Shown here in pieces: positions 8,618-17,200 of a stretch of DNA of 64,000 nucleotides (position 1 is its first letter; each line of letters opens with the position of its first letter). The position numbers were made by a program, and so were the translations under genes. The DNA is from Candidatus Dormiibacterota bacterium. Its GTDB lineage: Bacteria; Acidobacteriota; Polarisedimenticolia; Gp22-AA2. Below the pieces are notes generated by a model. That model was not told the origin of the DNA and ran no database searches. It saw only the letters and a list, made by a program, of their open reading frames with translations. The DNA lies in contig DASQAT010000028.1 of NCBI GenBank assembly GCA_035635555.1, positions 71,885-135,884 of the forward strand, given 5' to 3'.

Positions 8618-8646
8618 TTGACCGTCCGGGAGAGGGCGGGTTAGTC
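8618..8646 (+). promoter_or_regulatory. Putative sigma70 promoter for the M28/HAD/DUF2090 operon
   Basis: TTGACC (8618-8623), a 17-base spacer and TTAGTC (8641-8646), with the ATG at 8655. The -35 matches the consensus at five of six bases; the -10 is weaker. The transcript would have almost no leader. Confidence 0.45.
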
Positions 8647-8654
8647 TCCGCCCC

Positions 8655-10343
8655 ATGAAGTCCGGCCCCTGCGCGCTCGTCCTGATGATGCTGTTCCCCG
8701 TGGTGACGCGCGCGCAGGAGAAGGTGGACCTCGCGGCGATCCACAGGATCAAGCGCGAGGCGTTCCAGGAGTCCAAGGTCATGGACCACCTGTTCTACCT
8801 CACCGACGTGAACGGACCCCGCCTGACCGGCTCGCCCGGGTTCACGGCGGCCACCGAGTGGTCGATCCGCTCGCTGAAGAGCTGGGGGATCGCCGGCGCC
8901 CGCACCGAGGCGTGGGGGACGTTCGGCCGCGGCTGGGCGGTGACCCGCTTCGCGGCCCATCTGCGGCAGCCGGTCTACGCGCCGCTCGACGGTGTGTCGA
9001 AGGCCTGGTCGGGAGGGACCAGCGGACCGGTCGCCGCCCCGGTCGTCGCGGCGCCGCTGTTCACGGCGGACGAGCACAAGCGCGGCGACGACTACGACAT
9101 CCCGACGCTCAAGGCCCGCATCGACCGCTACATCACCGAAGAAACCGGGAAGCTGCGGGGCGCCATCGTGCTCATCGACGCTCTCCCGGAGCCGGAGGAG
9201 CCGACGGAGCCGGTCGGCGAGAGATACGACACGACGAATCTCGCGGCGATCGCCCGGGCTCCCGACCTGTTCCCGCGTCCCTCCTTCGAGTACCCGCTTC
9301 CGGGCCTGCCCGCGGACGAGAAGGAGCGCGAACGCCTCCTGAAGACCCTCCCCGACGAGGTCGGCGAGGACTACTACATCCGCTGGATCAGGACGCGCGA
9401 CTCCCTGAACGCCTTCCTGGGCAAGGAAGGGGTCGTCGCGGTCCTGTCGTCCGACGCCCGGGGAAGCGGCGGCATCGTCTTCGCGACGACCGCCGGATCG
9501 TGGGAGAGCGGCGCCCCCACGCCGCCGCCGGTCATAGCACTTCCGCCCGAGGAGTACGGCCGCCTGGCGCGCCTCGCGGCGAAAAAGATCCCCGCCCGCG
9601 TCGACCTCGACGTCGAGGTGAAGTTCTACGACGACCATCCGCAGGGAGTGAACGTCCTCGCCGAGATTCCGGGCGGCCGCAAGAAGGACGAGGTGGTGAT
9701 GCTGGGAGCCCACCTCGACTCGTGGCACGGCGGGACCGGGGCCACGGACAACGCGGCCGGCTGCGCCGTGGCCCTCGAGGCGATGCGTATCTTGAAGACG
9801 CTCGATCTGAAGATGGACCGGACCGTCAGGCTGGCGCTGTGGGGCGGCGAAGAGCAGGGACTGTTCGGCTCGCGGGGCTACGTCCGCGAGCACTTCGGCG
9901 ACCCGGTGAGCCTGGCGCTCCGCCCGGAGCACGGGCGCCTGTCCGGCTATTTCAACGTCGACAACGGCACCGGCAGGATCCGCGGCGTCTACCTGCAGGA
10001 GAACGACATGGCGCGGCCGATCTTCGAGGCCTGGCTCGAGCCGTTCCGGGATCTCGGGGCCACGACCGTCGCCATCGCCAACACCACCGACACCGATCAC
10101 GTGTCGTTCGACGCCGTCGGTCTGCCGGGGTTCCAGTTCATCCAGGACCCGCTCGACTACGAGACGCGCACGCACCACTCGAACCTGGACGTCTACGACC
10201 ACGTGCAGCCGTCCGATCTCATGCAGGCCTCCGCCATCCTGGCGTCGTTCGCCTACAACGCCGCCACCCGCCCCGACCTGCTGCCGCGCAAGCCTCTGCC
10301 GCCGCCCCTGCCGCGGGGGAAGGCGGCGCCGGGATCGAGGTGA
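8655..10343 (+). CDS. Secreted M28-family zinc metallopeptidase (first copy)
   Basis: 562 residues. A signal peptide (ALVLMMLFPVVTRA) is followed by a pro/PA-like region and an M28 zinc aminopeptidase domain from about residue 330. Zinc and catalytic residues are visible: His353 in GAHLDSW, Asp365 in GATDNAAG, the Glu399-Glu400 pair in GGEEQGLFGS, a later Asp in TTDTDHVSFD, and His507/508 in RTHHSNLD. The set is complete, so it should cleave N-terminal residues from peptides in the periplasm or outside. A close paralogue sits at 46712-48403, with 35 identical nucleotides over the first metal ligand. The stop overlaps the GTG of the next gene (GTGA). Confidence 0.9.
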   Translation: MKSGPCALVLMMLFPVVTRAQEKVDLAAIHRIKREAFQESKVMDHLFYLTDVNGPRLTGSPGFTAATEWSIRSLKSWGIAGARTEAWGTFGRGWAVTRFAAHLRQPVYAPLDGVSKAWSGGTSGPVAAPVVAAPLFTADEHKRGDDYDIPTLKARIDRYITEETGKLRGAIVLIDALPEPEEPTEPVGERYDTTNLAAIARAPDLFPRPSFEYPLPGLPADEKERERLLKTLPDEVGEDYYIRWIRTRDSLNAFLGKEGVVAVLSSDARGSGGIVFATTAGSWESGAPTPPPVIALPPEEYGRLARLAAKKIPARVDLDVEVKFYDDHPQGVNVLAEIPGGRKKDEVVMLGAHLDSWHGGTGATDNAAGCAVALEAMRILKTLDLKMDRTVRLALWGGEEQGLFGSRGYVREHFGDPVSLALRPEHGRLSGYFNVDNGTGRIRGVYLQENDMARPIFEAWLEPFRDLGATTVAIANTTDTDHVSFDAVGLPGFQFIQDPLDYETRTHHSNLDVYDHVQPSDLMQASAILASFAYNAATRPDLLPRKPLPPPLPRGKAAPGSR

Positions 10344-11041
10344 GCCCCGCCGCCGGCAGGACCGGCCCAAGTCGTGTCGTGTTCCTGCTCGACGTCGACA
10401 ACACCCTGCTCGACAACGACCGGGTGGCCAGCGATCTCAAGCGGCACCTGACGCGCGCGTTCGGCGCCGAGCGTCAGGAGCGCTACTGGGCGATCTTCGA
10501 GACGCTGCGAGCCGAGCTCGGCTACGCCGACTACCTGGGGGCGCTGCAGCGCTACCGCGTGGAGAACCCGCACGACCCGCACGTGCTCGCGCTGTCCTCG
10601 TTCCTCCTGGAGTACCCCTTCGCCGACCGGCTTTTTCCGGGCTCGCTCGATGTCATCGAGCGCCTCTCCGCGTGGGGCCCGACCGTGATCCTGACCGACG
10701 GCGACGTGGTGTTCCAGCCGCGCAAGATCGAGCGCTCCAGCCTGCTCGAGGCGGTCGAGGGGCGCGTGCTGATCTACATCCACAAGGAGCGTGAGCTCGA
10801 GGACATCGAGCGGCAGTACCCGGCCGGGCACTACGTCCTCGTGGACGACAAGATCCGCATCCTGACCGCCTTCAAGAAGGTCTGGAAGGAGCGACTGACG
10901 ACGGTCTTTCCGCGCCAGGGGCACTACGCGCTCGCCCCGGACGTCGCCGACTATCCGCCTCCCGACATCGCGATCGAGCGCATCGGCGACCTGGCGGGAT
11001 ACGACCTGCCGGCCCTCCTCGGGAGCGGGGGAGGGGCATGA
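10340..11041 (+). CDS. HAD-family hydrolase
   Basis: A 233-residue haloacid dehalogenase-type phosphohydrolase. Motif I is FLLDVDNTLLDND, where the first Asp is the nucleophile and the second the acid/base. Motif II is ILTDGD, a conserved Lys lies in the region around RKIERSS, and motif IV is LVDDK. A helical cap is inserted between motifs I and II (about 25-110), as in subfamily I. The substrate cannot be read. The GTG at 10340 overlaps the stop of the M28 gene (GTGA), and its own stop overlaps the next ATG (ATGA), so it is translationally coupled on both sides. Confidence 0.85.
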   Translation: MSPAAGRTGPSRVVFLLDVDNTLLDNDRVASDLKRHLTRAFGAERQERYWAIFETLRAELGYADYLGALQRYRVENPHDPHVLALSSFLLEYPFADRLFPGSLDVIERLSAWGPTVILTDGDVVFQPRKIERSSLLEAVEGRVLIYIHKERELEDIERQYPAGHYVLVDDKIRILTAFKKVWKERLTTVFPRQGHYALAPDVADYPPPDIAIERIGDLAGYDLPALLGSGGGA

Positions 11042-11955
11042 CCCTCGGGTACGATCGCCCGCTGTACGTCCTGCCGTTCGACCACCGCGGCTCGTTCGAG
11101 TCCGGCCTCTTCGGCTGGGAGGGGGCGCTCGGGCCGGAGCAGACGGCGCGCATCGCCGAGGCCAAGCGGGTGATCTACGACGGGTTCAAGGCCGCCGTCG
11201 CCTCCGGCGTCCCGAAGGAGCGCGCCGGTGTTCTCGTCGACGAGCAGTTCGGCGCCGCGATCCTCCGCGACGCCGCGCGCCAGGGATATCTCACCGCCGT
11301 CCCGGTCGAGAAGAGCGGGCAGAAGGAGTTCGACTTCGAGTACGGCGAGGAGTTTGTCCGCCACATCGAGGAGTTCGACCCGGTCTTCAGCAAGGTTCTG
11401 GTTCGCTACAATCCGGAAGGCGACCCGGCCCTGAATCGACGCCAGGCGGCCCGCCTCAGGCGTCTCTCCGACTATCTTCGCGGAGCGGGACGCCGTTTCA
11501 TGTTCGAGCTCCTGGTGCCGGCCGAGAAGGCGGAGCTCGAGGATCTCTCGGGCGACCAGGCCGCCTACGACCGCACCCGCCGCCCGAAGCACATGGTGGA
11601 CGCCATCGTCGGGCTTCAGGATGCAGGGGTCGAGCCGGACGTCTGGAAGATCGAGGGGCTCGACCGGCGCGAGGACTGCGTGGCCGTGGTCGCGGCGGCG
11701 CGTCGTGGAGGACGGGACGGCGTCGGCTGCATCGTCCTCGGCCGCGGCGCGGACGCGGCTCAGGTCGAGACCTGGCTGACGACGGCCGCGGGCGTTCCGG
11801 GGTTCATCGGCTTCGCGGTCGGACGGACGACGTTCTGGGATCCGCTCGTCGCGTGGCGGGACCGGCCCGCGGCCCGGGACGGCGCCGTCGCGGAGATCGC
11901 CCGGCGGTACGCCCGATGGTGCGAGGTGTTCGAAAGAGCGCAGGCCGTGAAATAG
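11038..11955 (+). CDS. DUF2090 (IolC C-terminal-like) aldolase-fold protein
   Basis: 305 residues matching the DUF2090 family, the domain fused to the C-terminus of IolC and related to the 2-deoxy-5-keto-gluconate-6-phosphate aldolase of inositol catabolism. Visible hallmarks are the start PLYVLPFDHRGSF, the phosphate/substrate-loop-like LVDEQFGAAILRDA, EKSGQKEFDFEYG, FMFELLVPAE, EPDVWKIEGLD and the closing GFAVGRTTFWDPL. No kinase domain or other inositol genes are nearby, so the substrate is unknown; a class I-type sugar-phosphate aldolase is the best guess. It forms the third gene of an overlapping operon with the M28 peptidase and HAD hydrolase. A HAD phosphatase beside an aldolase suggests sugar-phosphate metabolism. 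Confidence 0.75.
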   Translation: MTLGYDRPLYVLPFDHRGSFESGLFGWEGALGPEQTARIAEAKRVIYDGFKAAVASGVPKERAGVLVDEQFGAAILRDAARQGYLTAVPVEKSGQKEFDFEYGEEFVRHIEEFDPVFSKVLVRYNPEGDPALNRRQAARLRRLSDYLRGAGRRFMFELLVPAEKAELEDLSGDQAAYDRTRRPKHMVDAIVGLQDAGVEPDVWKIEGLDRREDCVAVVAAARRGGRDGVGCIVLGRGADAAQVETWLTTAAGVPGFIGFAVGRTTFWDPLVAWRDRPAARDGAVAEIARRYARWCEVFERAQAVK

Positions 11956-11968
11956 CCTCGCGGGAGTC

Positions 11969-11974
11969 TATAAT
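11969..11974 (+). promoter_or_regulatory. Putative -10 element for the JmjC/cupin gene
   Basis: A perfect TATAAT in GTCTATAATCC, 14 bases before the ATG at 11988. The -35 is poor (GTGAAA at 11947-11952, spacer 16). Transcription starting about 7 bases downstream would leave a leader of only a few bases. Confidence 0.35.
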
Positions 11975-11987
11975 CCCCTGCGCCGAC

Positions 11988-12851
11988 ATGCCCGATCCGA
12001 TCGCTGTTCCGCGCGTCGATCGTCTCTCCCCCCGCGTCTTTCACAAAGAGTTCGTTTCGCGCCGCCGGCCCGTCGTCATCACGGGGGTCGCAGACCGGTG
12101 GCCGGCGATCTCGTTGTGGGACGCGGCGTACCTCAAGCGCACGCTTCCGGAAGCGGAGGTCCCGGTCGAAGTCTGGGAGCGCGGCGGGCCGCACAACGAT
12201 CCGGCAGACTACCTCCTGAGGGTCCGGCGCGAAACGATGCCTCTCGGCCGTTTCCTCGACATGGCTCTCGGGGCCGGGAACGGATCGTGCAGCCGCTACC
12301 TCGCGCAGTATCCGATCCTCAAACAGGCCCCGCGTCTTCTGGAGGACATCCGGCCGCCCGAGGAGTACATGAAGGCCCCGGTCCTCCTCCCGAAGAGGCT
12401 GGCCGCGGGTCTGAGGCTCGACCCGGCGCTGTGGATCGGTCCGGCGGGGGCGGTCACGACCCTCCACTTCGATTCGACGCACAACCTGTTCGTGCAGATT
12501 TCCGGGGTCAAGAAGGTCATTCTGATTCCTCGCGACCAATCAAAGTTCCTGTATTATCCGTGCCGCGAGTTCGGCTTGAACCTGCACTTCAGTCCGGTCG
12601 ACGTCGAGCATCCCGACCCGAACAGGCACCCGCGCTTCGCGCACGCCACGCCCCGGGAGATCATCGTGCGGCCGGGAGAGATGCTGTTCATTCCCGCAAC
12701 CTGGTGGCACCATCTGCACGCGCTCGAACCTTCGATCTCCCTCAACTTCTGGTGGAACACTCCGGTCACGCTCCTGGGCCCGCCTCTGCACCTTCTGTAC
12801 GAATGGCGCGAGAGGATCTGTCGGTTAAGGATTCGAAGAAATCGGCGGTGA
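11988..12851 (+). CDS. Cupin-8/JmjC-like Fe(II)/2-oxoglutarate oxygenase
   Basis: 287 residues of the cupin-8 (JmjC-type) family. The N-terminal RRPVVITGVADRWPA is the family signature. The iron triad is His160-x-Asp162 in LHFDSTHNLFVQ plus a distal His at 241 (WWHHLHAL). Lys in GVKKVILIPR and the PGEMLFIPATWWHH strand complete the barrel. Members hydroxylate proteins or peptidyl and small substrates. It lies two genes upstream of the NRPS, so hydroxylation of a carrier-bound amino acid is possible but is inference only. It has its own TATAAT and is followed 83 bases later by the aminotransferase. Confidence 0.85.
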   Translation: MPDPIAVPRVDRLSPRVFHKEFVSRRRPVVITGVADRWPAISLWDAAYLKRTLPEAEVPVEVWERGGPHNDPADYLLRVRRETMPLGRFLDMALGAGNGSCSRYLAQYPILKQAPRLLEDIRPPEEYMKAPVLLPKRLAAGLRLDPALWIGPAGAVTTLHFDSTHNLFVQISGVKKVILIPRDQSKFLYYPCREFGLNLHFSPVDVEHPDPNRHPRFAHATPREIIVRPGEMLFIPATWWHHLHALEPSISLNFWWNTPVTLLGPPLHLLYEWRERICRLRIRRNRR

Positions 12852-12934
12852 CCCGGTCGGGGAGACACACACCGACCTCGGGCCGTGCGGTGTATCATCC
12901 GGGCTTCCCTGCATCACCGAACGCGGGAACGATC

Positions 12935-14089
12935 ATGGCACCCGAAGAGGCGACGCCCTGGAAACGTCATTTCTCCGATTTCGGCGGCAAGGTCTATCTC
13001 GACTGCGCCGCCCAGGGACCGTTCCCGGCCGAAACCGTGGAGGCGGTCCGACGCGCCCTGCGCCTGAAGGAGCATCCCGAGGAAATCCCCGGATCCCTCT
13101 ATGAATCCCTGCCGGGGCGGGCGCGCGAGGCGGTGGCGCGCCTCCTCGACTGCGAGCCGGAATGCATCGCGCTCGCCTCGGGGGCCTCGCACGGGCTGAA
13201 CCTGGCGGCGCGCTCCCTTCCTCTGGAGAGGGGAGACGAGGTCCTGCTGGCCCAGGGAGAGTTCCCTGCCAACGTGTACCCCTGGCTCAACCGGGCGAGC
13301 GACGGCATCGAGGTGCGCCGGGTCGGCCCGGCCGCGAGCCGTTTCGTCGGCGAGCAGAACCTCATCGCGGCGATAGGGTCCAGGACCAGGATCATCGCCA
13401 TCAGCCACGTCGCCTTTTCCACGGGATATCGCGCGGATCTGAAGGCGCTCGGGGAGGCCTGCCGGGAGCGCGGAATCTTTCTCGTGGTGGACGGCGCGCA
13501 GTCGGTCGGCGCAGTCGACTTCAAGGTGTCGGAGCTGCCGGTCGACATCCTGGCCACGAGCGGCGACAAGTGGCTGCTCGGCCCGTTCGGAACCGGCTTC
13601 ACGTACATCAACCCTGCGATCCTGGGGAAGCTCCGCGTCAGGGACGTGAACTGGATGAACGTGGAGGGTTCGAGCAATCTCGCCGAGCCCGCCGGCGGTC
13701 CGCTGCGATTCCGCGACGGCGCGCGCCGGTTCGATATTCCGGAGGCGGCGTCCTTCCTGAACCTGCATGGATTGATCGCCTCGCTCTCCTTCCTCGCCCG
13801 GGTCGGCATCGAGGGCGTGGAAACGCATACCCGACGCCTGCACGACCGCCTGGTCCACGGACTCGACGCGACCGGCCTGCGCGTCGTCTCGGACCTGTCA
13901 CCCGGTCGCCGCTCCGGCATCCTGGCCCTGGAAGGGTCGTCGCACGAAGAGACCCGCGCCATCTTCCGCCGCCTGCGCGAGCGCGGCATCGTGGTCAGCG
14001 TCCGCGACAATCTCATCCGCGTCTCACCGCACATCTACAACACCCGAGCGGACATCGAATCGTTCCTGGAGGCTGCGGCCGGCGTCTGA
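12935..14089 (+). CDS. PLP-dependent class V aminotransferase (cysteine desulfurase/IPN-epimerase-like)
   Basis: 384 residues of the class V aminotransferase fold. The PLP-stacking region is ALASGASHGLNLAARS, the PLP-nitrogen Asp lies in VVDGAQSVGAV, and the Schiff-base Lys212 is in TSGDKWLLGPFGTGF. The active-site Cys loop of true NifS/IscS desulfurases is not evident, and the motif set is closer to isopenicillin N epimerase-like and other small-molecule members, which act on amino acids. The ATG at 12935 starts directly on the conserved N-terminal arm (FSDFGGKVYLDCAAQGP). It sits 130 bases ahead of the NRPS promoter-start region on the same strand, so it may make or modify a non-standard building block (inference). 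Confidence 0.8.
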   Translation: MAPEEATPWKRHFSDFGGKVYLDCAAQGPFPAETVEAVRRALRLKEHPEEIPGSLYESLPGRAREAVARLLDCEPECIALASGASHGLNLAARSLPLERGDEVLLAQGEFPANVYPWLNRASDGIEVRRVGPAASRFVGEQNLIAAIGSRTRIIAISHVAFSTGYRADLKALGEACRERGIFLVVDGAQSVGAVDFKVSELPVDILATSGDKWLLGPFGTGFTYINPAILGKLRVRDVNWMNVEGSSNLAEPAGGPLRFRDGARRFDIPEAASFLNLHGLIASLSFLARVGIEGVETHTRRLHDRLVHGLDATGLRVVSDLSPGRRSGILALEGSSHEETRAIFRRLRERGIVVSVRDNLIRVSPHIYNTRADIESFLEAAAGV

Positions 14090-14125
14090 GGACGACGGTC
14101 GCCCGCGCCCGGCGCCTCCCGTCCG

Positions 14126-14154
14126 TTGACACGCTCGAACGCGTCGGGTATCTT
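14126..14154 (+). promoter_or_regulatory. Strong putative sigma70 promoter for the NRPS genes
   Basis: A perfect TTGACA (14126-14131), the optimal 17-base spacer and TATCTT (14149-14154). It is the best consensus match seen in the window. It lies 66 bases ahead of the NRPS start and gives a leader of about 60 bases with GGAGGG near its end. Confidence 0.6.
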
Positions 14155-14219
14155 CACGCAATCAAGCAACGACAGGCGTTTCGGCACGAACGTCGCTCCT
14201 CGTTGGAGGGCCGTCCGGG

Positions 14220-17200
14220 TTGAAGTCATCGTTCCCCGACCCCGCGCAGAAGCCGTCCCCCGCTTCCACCTCGACCCTGGAGGGGCCGTGCGTCCATGAG
14301 ATGTTCGAGGCCCAGGTCGCGGCCGCAGGGGATGCGGTCGCGGTGGTCTGCGACGGCGAACGCCTGACGTACCGCGAGCTGAACGCGCGCGCGAACCGGA
14401 TGGCCCGGCGACTGCGGGACCTCGGTGCTGTGACCGACGCGCTCGTGCCGATCGTCATGGATCGTTCCATCTCCATGGTGATCGCGATCCTGGGTTCCCT
14501 CAAGGCAGGGGCCGCCTGGCTTCCGCTCGATCCCCACGATCCCAAGGAGCGGATCGCCTTCATGCTCGAACAGGCGCGTGCCGCGATCATCCTGACGGAG
14601 GAGCGTCACCTCGACAGGCTGCCGGCGTTTCGCGGCGAGATCCTCGCGCTCGACCGGCGGGCCGAGGGTCCGGAGACAGGTGACGCGGCGAACCCCGGCC
14701 ACCGGGCCGATCCCTCGGCGATCGCCTACGCGATCTACACGTCCGGATCGACGGGAACGCCCAAGGGGGTCCTGGTGCCGCACCTGGCGCTCACGAACCA
14801 CATGCACTGGATGCAGGCCGTGTTTGCGCTGAGTCCGGCGGACGGCGTCGTTCAGAAAACACCCTTCACCTTCGATGCCTCGATCTGGGAGTTCCTGGCG
14901 CCGCTCGTCGCGGGTGCGCGCCTGGTCCTGGCCCGTCCCGGGGCCCATCAGGATCCCGGCTCCCTTGCCGGATTGATCGCGGACCAGAGCGTCACGGTCC
15001 TGCAGATGGTTCCGACGGGGCTGAGGGCGCTTCTCGACGAGCCGGGTCTCGAGCGCTGCCGCTCCCTGCGGCGCGTCTTCTGCGGCGGCGAGGCGCTGCC
15101 GGCCGACCTCGTCGAGCGCTTCTTCGAGCGCCTCGACGCCGAGCTGGTCAACCTGTACGGGCCGACCGAAGCGTGCATCGACAGCACCTCCTGGGTGTGC
15201 AGGCGCGGGGAAAGGGCGATTCCGATCGGCCGGCCGATCCACGGTTCGCGGGCGTACGTCCTGGACGGGCGCCTGAGGCCGCTGCCGGCCGGCGCGGAAG
15301 GCGAGCTCCACATCGCCGGCGCGGGTCTGGCGCGCGGCTACCTGGAGCGCCCGGACCTGACGGCCGAGCGCTTCCTCCCCGATCCGATCTCCGGAGCGCC
15401 CGGCGCGCGCATGTACGCCACGGGTGACCGCGCCTGTCTCCGACCCGACGGGTCGCTCGAGTTCCTGGGCCGGATCGACGATCAGGTGAAGGTGCGCGGC
15501 TACCGCATCGAGCCGGGGGAGATCGAGGCGGTTCTCGACCGGCATCCGTCGATCGCCGAGTGCGTCGTCGTCGCGCGTCCCGATGCGCCGGGCGGCTCGA
15601 TCCTGGTCGCCTACGCGACGCTGCGGAAGGGGGTCGGACCCGCGCTCCCGGCCCCCCCCTCCGACCTGCGCGCCCACGTGAAGACGTCGCTCCCCGACCA
15701 CATGGTCCCGTCGGCGTTCGTCATCCTCGACGAGCTTCCCAGAACGTCGAGCGGCAAGATCGACCGCCGGCGTCTGCCGGGTCCCGCCCCCGCGCGTCCC
15801 GAACTCGCGGTGCCGTTCGTCGCCCCGCGCACCGAAGTGGAGCGGCGCGTCGCGACGTTATGGGCCGGCCTGCTGGGTCTCGATCGGGTCGGGGTGCTGG
15901 ACGGCTTTTTCGATCTCGGCGGGCACTCTCTGGTCGCCACGCAGGTGATCTCCCGCGTGCGGGATCAGTTCGGCGTGGAGCTGCCGCTTCGGGACCTGTT
16001 CGAGACGCCCACCGTGGAAGGTCTGGCGTCGCGCATCGAGACCGCCCGCCGGGAGCGGAGGCAGGTCGAGGCGCCGACGCGCGGACCCGCGCGCGCGGAG
16101 CATGAGAGGCCGATCTCGTTCGCGCAGCAGCGACTCTGGTTTCTCGATCAGCTGGATCCCGGCCGGCCCTTCTACAACGTGCCCAGCACGCTGCGCCTGC
16201 GTGGTCCTCTCGACCGCGCGGTGTTCGGGAAGGCGCTCGACGAAATCGTCCATCGGCACGAGGTGCTGAGGACGACCTTCCCGGGCGTCGATGGCAAGCC
16301 GGTCGCGGTGCCGGCCCCCCGCTGGCAGACCGCGCTTTCGATCGAGGACCTCTCGGAGCTGCCGTCTGCGGAGCGCTGGCCGGCGGCCTTGCGCAGGGCG
16401 CGTCAGGAGGCGCAGCGGAGGTTCGACCTGGAGCGGGGACCGCTCTTCAGGGCGCATCTGCTCGGTCTCGACGCGCAGGACCACGTCCTTCTCCTCACCT
16501 TCCATCACATCGTCACGGACGGCTGGTCGGAAGGCGTGCTCCACCGCGAGCTGGCGGCGCTCTACGCCGCATTCTTGCAGGGGCGTCCGTCTCCGCTGCC
16601 TGCCCTGCCGATCCAGTACGCCGACTACGCGGCGTGGCAGCGCGACTTCCTGCAGGGCCAGGTGCTCGACACACAGAGGGCGTTCTGGAGACAGGCGCTC
16701 GCCGGCGCCCCGCTCACGCTGGATCTGCCGACCGACCGCCCCCGGCCGGCTGTACGCACGCATCGCGGCGCCAAGGTGCGGGCGGGGCTCTCCGCGCGAC
16801 TGTCGGAAGCGCTGGGCGACTTCGGCCGAGAGGAAGGGGCGACGCCGTTCATGACGATTCTGGCGGCGTTCAACCTGCTCCTGATGAGCTGGACGGGACA
16901 GGACGATATTCTGGTCGGCACTCCCATCGCGAACCGCCATCGTCTCGAGATCGAGGGGCTGATCGGGTGTTTCGTCAACACGCTCGTCGTGCGAACCGAT
17001 CTGTCGGGCGATCCGACGTTTCGCGAGCTCCTGCGGCGCGTGCGCCGCGTCGCTCTGGAGGCTTATGCACACCAGGACCTGCCCTTCGAGAGGCTGGTCG
17101 AGGAACTGCGTCCTCCGCGCGACCTCGGGCGCACGGCACTGTTCCAGGTCATGGTGGCGCACGCCGCCACGACGCGGCTGGATCTCGAGGGACTGGAAGC

